A DNA stretch of 64,000 bases from Limnanthes douglasii subsp. nivea (taxonomy: Eukaryota > Streptophyta > Magnoliopsida > Brassicales > Limnanthaceae): positions 77,732,273-77,796,272 of the forward strand of contig JAUPFV010000003.1 of NCBI GenBank assembly GCA_036936605.1. Reading direction: 5' to 3'. The notes beneath the pieces are model-generated. The model did no database searches, was not told the origin of the DNA, and saw nothing but the letters and a program-made list of their open reading frames with translations. Both the position numbers and the translations under genes were made by a program. This document shows positions 11,987 to 20,318 of the stretch, piece after piece; positions within the stretch are counted from its first letter, which is position 1, and the number at the start of each line of letters is the position of its first letter.

Positions 11987-12567
11987 ATGGCAGGAGTTAC
12001 ACATTCGTCCAGGAAAAGGCACATCGTCAACCTAACCACCCAGTTGGAGGCCAGAACTTACTCTCAGTCCAGAAACGTCCTATCTCCGATTCTGTACTTC
12101 GACGACGATGACATGAGAGACATAGCCGGCCCCCATGAGGATGTCATCGTAATCGGGGCAGCTATTGCAGGGGAAGAGGTTCGGCGCATCTTGGTAGATA
12201 CCGTTAGTTCGGTCAACATAATATTCGCATTCACTTTCGCCAAGTTTAGAACGCCACCAGTGATCGCGCGGTCCGACCGTACCATAGTAGGGTTCACAGG
12301 GTCAGCAACCGACATTATAGGAGAATTTGAGGGCATAGTCCAGTTAGGCCGTAGTCCGTTCAAGAAAGAGGTTACGGTTTTATTTGTGGTAGTAGACGCG
12401 CCGGCTTCCCACAATGCCATTTTCGGCCGATCATGGATATCGCGAATGCATGCGGTGTCTTCTACAATCCATCAGTGTTTAAAGTACGCGGTCGGAAACA
12501 ACGTGGGAGTGGTCCGAAGCAGCCAGAAAGCAGCACGGGAATGTTACCGAGCAGCATTGGCACTGGG
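11987..12567 (+). pseudogene. Aspartic protease of Gypsy element A (truncated, active site altered)
   Basis: Contains the pepsin-like retroviral protease core. The active-site triplet, DTGSS in elements C and D, reads DTVSS here, so the glycine of DTG is Val. The downstream GFTGSATDIIGEF and FGRSWISRMHAV segments align with C and D. The frame ends where the PAP1 flank copy begins at 12568. It is not functional. Confidence 0.85.
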
Positions 12568-12819
12568 TTTATTAATAAGATTGATATTATAAAGTAAATT
12601 ATTAAAAATATACAGATTAATTTGTATAATATGCCACCCATTTATTATATAATTTCTGTTTTGTCATTTGTACAATCAATTTACAACTACCATCTTATAT
12701 ATTCGATTATTCCCTTACCTTTGTAAAAAGGGTATCATACTTTATACTTTTGGAATAGAAATATTGATGATTTTTTTAAATTTGATTTAGTAATTTTTTT
12801 AAAAAAATTGGATGTATAA
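12568..12819 (+). repeat. Direct repeat, copy 2 (left part)
   Basis: Matches 9064-9320. The copy is interrupted at 12819/12820 by Copia-1 and resumes at 27648. Confidence 0.8.
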
Positions 12820-13045
12820 TATTAAAATATATTTTCCTATTTATTATAAAGTAATCGTATAATAAAGGTAGATGAATGATTGCATAAATTTAGGCTACTA
12901 ATTATAGTAATAATTGTTTTAGTGATTATAATCATAACTATAATTCACTATATTGATTAGAGTCATAATTAGCTCTAGCTACTGTGTATATATATAAGCA
13001 GTATTTTTATTGAAATAAAACATATCACTGTTTACTTTCCTGACA
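12820..13045 (+). repeat. 5' LTR of Copia-1
   Basis: 226 bp, ending in TGACA, followed by the primer-binding-site-like TGATATCAGAAC. Contains repeated ATTATAGTCATAATTA-type motifs and a TATATATATAAG near the 3' end. Confidence 0.8.
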
Positions 13046-13108
13046 TGATATCAGAACAAAGTTCCTATTTTTCTTGATTATTACAATAATCATTCTTACA
13101 AAATCACC

Positions 13109-14378
13109 ATGGCTCATGATTCTCACAAATCGGAGATCCAAACCACCAACTCCAAGGGTTTCGGATCAGAATCCAAAATTATCAATCCATCACATTCCTT
13201 CTACATTCATCATTCAGACCAACCAGGCCATGTCTTGGTTCCAATCAAATTAAACTACGTCAATTATCAATCATGGAGCAAAGTAGTTATTCATGCCCTC
13301 ACTGCAAAAAAGAAGATCGGTTTCATCGATGTTAGTGTCAAAGAACCATCACAGGAGGATGAACCTCTTCTGTTCGAGCAATGGAACCAATGAAATAACA
13401 TGATAATTTCTTGGCTGACTCATGCTGTTGAATCAGACATCGCTGAAGGAGTTATCCATGCCAAGACATCACGTGAAGTATGGGTTGACTTGTGCGACCA
13501 ATTCTGTCAAAAGAATGCTCCAACCGTGTTTCAGATACAAAAATCAATCGCCACCATATCACAAGTTACAATGACAGTAGCTGCATATTTTACCAAGATC
13601 AAGGAATTGTGGGACGAGCTCAAGACATATCGTTCTCCACTGACCTGCAATCAACGTCAAGCACACCTTGAACAGAGAGAGGAAGATCATCTTATGCAAT
13701 ATTTAATGGGTTTACAAGAATCTTACAAGGCGGTGAGGTCCAACATATTGATGATGTCACCTCTGCCCAATGTTCGTCAAGTATACTCTTTGATAATCCA
13801 AGAAGAGAAGCAACGATAGGTATCTTCTGAGCCAATTGAAAATTTCTCCATAGCAGCCGCAGTCCCGAGAAAAAAAGGAAATTCAAAGCAGAAAATATAT
13901 GAGCACTGTAACAGATCCGGCCATACTATAGATGAATGTCGGACTCTCATATATCATTGTACTTATTGTGATAAAATGGGTCACACAGAGGATAGATTCC
14001 GATTGAAACATGGAAACAATCATAAGCTGGTACAATTCTGAACACAAAAATCTTCAGTTCGTGGCAATCAACCTTTGGCGAATGTGACATAATCTCAAAA
14101 CCTATCAGGTTCCAATACTTCTAGCATTGTTCAGGGATTCACTACCGAACAAATACAATAATTAGCCCAAGTAGTCAGTGCACTGAATCACAATAATCTG
14201 CTAATATTGATGCGTATGCAGATGTTGATGCGTATGCGAATGCTGCGGGTTTGATACCATCTACAATTGTGTTTGTTAATTCTAGTAGTACAAGTTCTTG
14301 GATTTTGGATACTGGTGCCACTGATCATATTGTCTCTCACATATCATATTTAACTGATCCCAAGCCTTCCGTTATTAC
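13109..14378 (+). pseudogene. Copia-1 gag and start of protease
   Basis: Gag starts MAHDSHKSEIQ. It contains the NYVNYQSWSK segment (UBN2/DUF4219-type Copia gag) and the MQYLMGLQESYKAVRSN segment. A TGA at 13391-13393 replaces the Tyr codon seen at the same place in Copia-2. Another stop lies near 13817. Two CCHC-like knuckles (about 13900-14020) follow. At about 14300-14340 the protease active site WILDTGATDH is readable. The coding sequence is broken at 14378 by insertion of element C and resumes at 24210. Confidence 0.85.
14374..14378 (+). repeat. Target site duplication, left copy (ATTAC)
   Basis: ATTAC directly precedes the element C 5' LTR. The identical pentamer follows the 3' LTR at 24205-24209. 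Removing the element and one copy restores the Copia protease reading. Confidence 0.93.
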
Positions 14379-14838
14379 TGATGAGTCCGAATCCAGGACA
14401 TCTCCCCGGAAGGACAGGTCAGTGTAAATTCTCTCCGAATACCGGACAGATCATTTGGGCCGGACAGATCACTTCGAAACAATGTGAGCCTAAGGCTGTT
14501 CGAACTATGACAAAAGTACTAAAAAACCTAAACACTTCCTGACTAAGCTACCTGTCCTCCTGCTTAGAACTCATGGGTCTTTAAGCATGACCCGTGTCCA
14601 TTAAACTTGACCCGAAAGCCCATAAGGGCCCAAACATCACACTATAAATACTCAACCACCAGCATTAACTTCGAATAATGAAAATTAACTGCTACCAAGC
14701 TGCTTAATTATCTCTCCACATTGAAACACCCACACACCACCGTTAAACACCCACACACCACCGTTAAACACCCATATACCACCTTGAAACTCCACTTGAA
14801 ATTACTAGCCTACCCTCAGGCGATTATTTTCCATACCA
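14379..14838 (+). repeat. 5' LTR of Gypsy element C
   Basis: 460 bp. A TATA box TATAAATA at 14643-14650 is a probable promoter. Three 21-bp tandem units built on ACACCACCGTTAAACACCC lie at about 14721-14790. CCGGACAGATCA occurs twice near the start. Differs from the 3' LTR at four positions. Confidence 0.95.
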
Positions 14839-14860
14839 AATTGGCGACCACAGTGGGAGG
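14839..14860 (+). promoter_or_regulatory. Primer-binding site of element C
   Basis: TTGGCGACCACAGTGGGAG directly after the LTR, and almost the same in element D (28987 onward). The position and form fit a tRNA 3'-end complement. I have not assigned the tRNA. Confidence 0.75.
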
Positions 14861-14911
14861 AGAGAGGTGCCTGAATCAAGCATTCAAAACCTGCCAAGAA
14901 ATTCTGTCCGA

Positions 14912-16490
14912 ATGAATCCGGATAATCCAGAGCTTCCACCAGCTTTGCTCGAAGTGGTGGAAGAAAACGATGAATATACTGTCCAAGAGCGTGACAGGTT
15001 AAAACTTGAGATAGAAGCTCTGAGGGCTGAAAAGGCCAAGATGGGCGTGAAAGAAAAATCCAAGGCATCGGTTGTTCATCACACCGATAACCCCAGAGAG
15101 CATGAGGCTTCCAAAACTCATGTGAGCACTAAAAAGACACATGCTAGTTCTAAAAAGTCTCACCGGTCCAAGCCTGTGGAGAGCTCTGACTCAAGCTCAG
15201 AGTCTTCGGACAGCTCTTCGGACAGTGAGGGAAATGAAAAATCCTTGTCCTCTAGCAGTGATGAGGGTCGAACCAAGAAGAAGCAAAAGCAGATCAAAAA
15301 ATATTCAAGAAAAAGGGATAGACGTGGAAAGATAAAGAAGCATATTGGTAAAGGATCATCTCATAGCCGGAGGCATGTGGACCGGATGTTGATGGATCCC
15401 TTTGCTTTCCACGATGAGCCAGGTATCTTTGCAACTCCTAATGAGGATACCGTGTTCAGTCGTTGAAGGAATTGGAGGCAGTCTCCACTGTCTTCTAAAA
15501 TCCTGTCCGGAAACCTCCCCAAGAGGTTTGACAGTACAAAGATGGAGAAGTACGATGGCAGTACTGATCCGGACAATCATCTGGAGCAATTCAAGAACTT
15601 CATGATGAACTTTGATGATGATGATAAACTACTGTGTAGGGCATTCTCCCAATCTTTTACGGGGAGTGCTCTGAAATGGTACAACAGCCTGCCTCAAGGT
15701 TGTATTAAAGATTTTGACACGTTTTGGGTGGCCTTTCGAAGGCAGTTTGTGGGGAGTAAGGAGCTGAAGGGAAATGGAGACACAATAATCCATTGTGCCC
15801 AGGAGCCAAATGAGTCATTAAAGGAGTATATAAGTCGTTTCGTGAACACAAAGAACGGGTTGGCTGATTGCTTCGAACAGGTGGCAATAGCATCCTAAGG
15901 CAAGGTTTGAACCCAGGCAACCTGGCTGATTCGGTGACCAGAAAGAAGGCCATGACCTGGGGAGGGTTGCTAAATCAAGTTGGCAAGCAAATAAACGTTG
16001 ATGAAACAAAGAAGACCAGGGTACACAGACAGGTGAGATCCACCCCGGTGGCACCAACTCCAAATCAAAACCAGTCCGGGAACAAAGCAAGAGAAACTGG
16101 ACAGGGGCATGGTAGGGCAAAAGCTCAGTCTCAGCCAGCTGCTCCTGCTCAAAGTCAACAATCTAGAAACAAAAGAGGGCCATGGGTCCAACCGGAGTGG
16201 TTCGCAGAACTCAAAGAAAGCGTGGCCACCATTTTCGATAAAACAAAAGATGAGGTACACTACCGGAGACCAGCAACCTTGCAGTCTCGCAGAGAGCATC
16301 GTAACAACTCCTTTTGCCAATACCACAATGATATTGGCCATACTACTGATGATTGCATAGCGTTGAAACAAGAGGTGCAAAATTTGATTGAAAGGGGAAA
16401 GTTGGGTGCATACGTTAAAAGAAGAAGAGGCAACAGGCCTGACAACACTCACCGGGTTGGTCCAAGTAATGCTGCTCCGGAGGGGGCCAT
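14912..16490 (+). pseudogene. Gag of Gypsy element C
   Basis: Starts MNPDNPELPP. A charged coil is followed by a Ser/Asp-rich acidic tract and a Lys/Arg-rich tract, then the Gag_retrotrans core (KYDGSTDPDNH, then ALKWYNSLPQG and FRRQFVGSKE). A TGA at 15464-15466 stands where element D reads Ser-Arg, and a one-base shift at about 15890 moves the remainder into another frame. That remainder carries the WVQPEWFAEL segment and the knuckle CQYHNDIGHTTDDC (about 16315-16356). Function would be particle assembly and RNA packaging. As it stands only fragments could be made. Confidence 0.9.
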
Positions 16491-17184
16491 GGTAATAGTG
16501 GAAAGGTTTGATGTGGAATCTGAGTACTTGGATCCTGATCCAACGCGAAACAGGGTGGGTGCTATAGAGGAGTGTGCTAGGTCTGTCCCCGGGCTCATTA
16601 AATTCTTCGAGTCACTTACAATATTCGGAGGGGACACGATGCCTGCTCCTACTGCTTCTTCAAGAAAGAGGCATGTTCATAATTTGGCTTCCCAGCTAGA
16701 AGGAGGCATGACATCTTATCAATCACCAAACTCATTCCCATTCATAGTCTTCGATGAGGATGATTTGAGAGATATTGCTGGCCCTCATGAGGATGCTGTT
16801 GTCATAGGAGCATCTATAGGGGGCAATGAGATAAGGCGAATTCTGGTAGATACTGGAAGCTCTGCCAATATCCTTTTCCTAACCACTTACAAGAAAATGA
16901 AAAATCCAGCTGTGATTCAGAATTCAGACAGATCAATCGTGGGTTTCACGGGCAGCTCAACCGATGTGATCGGGGAGTTTGAAGAAGAAGTGTTATTGGG
17001 CAGGGGCCCTTTCAAGAAAATGGTTAGAATACTCTTCATCGTGGTGGATTGTCCCACTTGCTATAATTCTATTCTAGGGAGATCTTGGCTCTCTAGGATG
17101 CATGCAGTGGCTTCAACAGTCCATCAGTGTTTAAAGTATGCTGTTCAGGGACAGGTTGGGGTTGTCCGAATAAATGATCAATAG
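16491..17184 (+). pseudogene. Aspartic protease domain of element C, ending at a UAG shared with element D
   Basis: Continues the downstream gag frame. The active site reads ILVDTGSSANI (about 16842-16872) with the DTG intact, followed by IVGFTGSSTDVIGEF and ILGRSWLSRMHAV. The domain would cut the Gag-Pol polyprotein. The frame closes at TAG 17182-17184, read as TAG CAG TTT. Coding sequence continues in the same frame beyond it, so this stop may be read through rather than be damage. Catalytically the domain looks intact. Confidence 0.85.
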
Positions 17185-18684
17185 CAGTTTGAGGGCCTTT
17201 CTGGGGGTGAGGGTGAGATTGATGACCCCAGGGAGACCCCCAGAGTGTTGATCCCAGTTGAAGAGGTTGAAACACACTGTTTGGAAGAAGGTAAAAGTGT
17301 CAAGATAGGGTCCAAGATGCCACCAATGTTGAAACGAGAGATGTTGAAATTTTTGAAAGACCATCAGCACGTTTTTTCTTGGTGCAATGCTGATGTTACT
17401 GGAGTTCCATCAGAGGTGATATCTCATCACCTAGCTGTCCGGAGGGATGTGGCACCAGTGGTTCAAAAAAGAAGAGCTTTTTCAAAAGAAAAGGCCGATG
17501 TCATAATACAAGAGGTTGACAGACTCACAAAGATGGGGCATATTAAAGAATCTCAATACCCTTTGTGGACTGCCAATCCTGTCCTAGTAAAGAAGAAAAA
17601 TGGCAAATGGAGCATGTGCATCGACTTCACAGATCTTAATAGAGCTTGCCCGAAGGATTTGTATCCGGTTCCCCGGATAGTTCAGTTGGTAGACTCTACT
17701 TCTAGGAACAAACTGCTCTCCTTCATGGATGCCTTCTCCGGGTACAATCAAATCCAAGTAGATCCAAAAGATCAAGAGCATACCACGTTTGTCACTGATA
17801 GGGGTCTACATTGCTACAAGGTGATGCCTTTTAGCTTGATTGATGCTGAGAGGCGTTACTTGAAACTCGAAAAACTGGCATTGGCTTTGGTGATAGCTGC
17901 AAGAAAAATGAGGCCCTATTTCCAGGCTCATCCTATCGTCGTCCGGACATCTTTCCCTTTAAAGAATGTCCTTCAAAAAGCAGACATTTCAAGAAGAATG
18001 ACAAAGTGGTCAGTAGAGTTGGGGGACTTCGACATAGACTTTGCTCCCCGGACAGCAATAAAAGCCCAAGCTGTGGCTGATTTTCTGGTTGAATCCCACT
18101 CTGATAGGGATTCAGAGCAACCTACTGATTCAAAAGACAAGAAAGTGTGGATTGTCCGAACAGACGGAGGATCTAGTACCATGGGATCTGGGGTAGGAAT
18201 ATGTCTCACTTCCCCCTACGGGGACAGCATGTACCAAGCTATTTGTTTTGCTTTCAGGGCGTCTAATAATGAGTCCGAGTACGAAGCAGCCATAGCTGGG
18301 TTAAAGTTGGCCTATATCTGTGGAGCTAAAAGGGTCAAGCTACTAAGTGACTCCCAGTTGCTTGTCCACCATGCCTTGGGCCTATCAGAGGCTAGAAAGG
18401 AGCAGTTGGTAAAATATTTACTCCTCCTCAAAAATGAAGCATTAAAGTTTAAAGCTGTTGTCTATGAGCACATCCCCTGGGCAGAAAATGAGCTAGCAGA
18501 TTCATTGGCAACAATAGCATATACGGAGTCCTACCCATGGATCCATGTGCTTGAAAGCCCTTCTATTGAACTTGGTGAGGGTGGAAAAGAGGAAGTTTTT
18601 GAAATACAAGTAAATCGGCCTCAAGACTGGAGGTCTCCTCTCATACAATATCTGTCCGATGGTATTATGCCTTCAAATAAGTAA
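17185..18684 (+). pseudogene. Reverse transcriptase (internally deleted) and RNase H of element C
   Basis: Same frame as the protease. The RT N-terminal half is good (VKKKNGKWSMCIDF, then FMDAFSGYNQI with the first catalytic Asp). At about 17838-17842 the sequence jumps from CYKVMPFSL to DAERRYLKLEKL. Relative to element D about 0.6 kb (roughly 200 residues) is missing in frame, including YIDDMMV and the connection domain. RNase H follows: RTDGGSS, NNESEYEA, LLSDSQL and ENELADSLA supply the acidic residues. A TAA at 18682-18684 interrupts before the integrase. The product could have RNase H but no polymerase activity. Confidence 0.9.
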
Positions 18685-18696
18685 CAACCCAGAACG

Positions 18697-19863
18697 TTGA
18701 AACACAAGGCTCGTGGTTTCATTATGTTGAGAGAAGTGTTGTACAAAAAATCCTATAGTAAACCCCTCCTACGTTGCTTAGGGGATGATGAGTCACAAGT
18801 GGTCCTCTCCGAATTGCATGATGGTGAGGGATCAGCCCATTGTGGATTCAGAGCTTTAACAAGAAGAGTGTTACTCTCCGGATACTACTGGCCATCAATC
18901 ATGAAAGATGCTAAGGAGCTGATAAGAAGGTGTGATCCATGCCAGAGGTACAACAATGAAATTCATGTACCAGCCATTCCCTTGGAGTCAATTTCTGAGC
19001 CCATCCCTTTTGCTCGATGGGGATTGGACTTGGTTGGGCCTCTCCCTGTGGCGTCCGGAGGGCGTAAAACTATAATTGTGGCCATTGACTACTTCTCAAA
19101 GTGGGTAGAAGCAGCTCCCCTGGCAGGGACAACCTCGAAAGCTGTCATAAAATTCATTCTGTCCAACATATGTTGCAGATTCGGTGTCCCACAGAAGATA
19201 ACAACAGACAATGGGCCACAGTTTGACAACAGAGAAATGGAAAGCTTCTGTGCCTCAAGGGGTATTCAACACTGCTTTTCTTCACCTTTCCACCCACAAG
19301 CCAATGGGCAAGTTGAAGTGGCAAATAGAACAATACTGTCCGGTTTAAAGAAAAATTTGGAAGGGGCTGCTGGGAAGTGGCCTAGTTATCTACAAGAAGT
19401 CTTGTGCGCCTACCGGACAACACCTGGGGCTGCAACACAAGAATCCCCCTTTGCCTTGGTCTATGGAATGGATGCAGTAGCCCCCATAGAGAAGACACTC
19501 TCTTCCTTTCGTGTTCATAACTTCTCCGAACATGCTAATGAGATGGCAATTAGAAATCAGCTCGATTTGATCGAAGAAAGACGGGTTAAAGCTCATCTTA
19601 GAATTGCACACTATCAGGGCTTGATGAGAAGCATGTTTGCTTCTAAGGTTAAAAGGAGAGATTTTCAACCAGGAGATAAAGTATTAAGGAAAGTTTTCTT
19701 GCACACTAAGGAAAAGCTCTTCGGAAAGCTGGCCCCAACCTGGGAGGGTCCGTATACTGTGGTTGAAAGAATCAAGCCTGGGACTTATTGGTTGGAAGAC
19801 AAAGATGGCAGGGTTTTAACTCACCCTTGGAATATTGAACACCTTCGAATGTACTTGGAATAA
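18697..19863 (+). pseudogene. Integrase of element C (intact domain)
   Basis: In the same frame as RT after one stop. The HHCC zinc region runs from ELHDGEGSAH to CDPCQRY. The DDE core shows GLDLVGPLP, TTDNGPQFD and GQVEVANR. The C-terminal part ends LAPTWEGPYTV and HPWNIEHLRMYLE, with no chromodomain, as is usual for Tat/Athila-type elements. It has 388 residues with no internal stop. It would insert element cDNA into the genome. The domain is complete but has no visible start signal of its own. Confidence 0.9.
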
Positions 19864-20174
19864 CACCTATGTAAATATTTACTTGTTTAAACATCCATGT
19901 AAATATTTGGGGGCATACCTTCCCCTCTTCGATGGCACGGAGAGATTTCAATAAAATTTGGTGCCTTCTTCAAAATTCTCTAAGTATTTTCAAAATTTTA
20001 TCTCTCATCATACTACCCGGACTAAAAGATCTAAGGGCTATTTAAATTCTAGCCGGAGAGTCTTAATACTCTCACAATACAATAAAACTACTTAAACTCC
20101 AGTTATTTAAACAAATAATGTAAGAAGAGGATGGTTGAGCAGAATAAAAACATTCATTCAACAACTTAAAATTG

Positions 20175-20190
20175 CCTTGGCCTTCCAAGG
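20175..20190. repeat. Palindrome CCTTGG-CCTT-CCAAGG, element C copy 1
   Basis: Six-base arms around a 4-base loop, followed by ACTTT. Repeated at 20263-20278 and in element D at 34617-34632 and, with one change, 34685-34700. Confidence 0.85.
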
Positions 20191-20262
20191 ACTTTTTGAA
20201 CAAGTTTGGGCACATTACAAAAAATCTGTCCGAATAATACGGACACCATCACAAAAAGAGTG

Positions 20263-20278
20263 CCTTGGCCTTCCAAGG
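20263..20278. repeat. Palindrome CCTTGG-CCTT-CCAAGG, element C copy 2
   Basis: Same 16-base palindrome and the same following ACTTT as copy 1, 88 bases downstream. Confidence 0.85.
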
Positions 20279-20318
20279 ACTTTAGTTCGAATAAAAGATA
20301 AACAGAATAAATTATAAG

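Larger units (their letters stand above)
9658..12567 (+). mobile_element. Gypsy (Tat-type) element A, 5' part only
   Basis: The element begins TGATGAG, as do the LTRs of elements C and D. A 5' LTR of about 325 bp ends in CA at 9982 and is followed by a primer-binding-site-like TTGGTGCCGTCTGTGGGAA. Gag and protease follow. The sequence stops inside the protease-RT linker at 12567, where the second copy of the PAP1 flank begins. RT, RNase H, integrase and the 3' LTR are absent. Confidence 0.85.
19864..20318. other. Spacer between the convergent pol and antisense genes of element C
   Basis: Non-coding, AT-rich, and holding the two palindromes listed separately. Likely contains the 3' ends of both converging transcripts. 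An AATAAA-like ACAATAAAAC lies near 20080. Confidence 0.5.
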
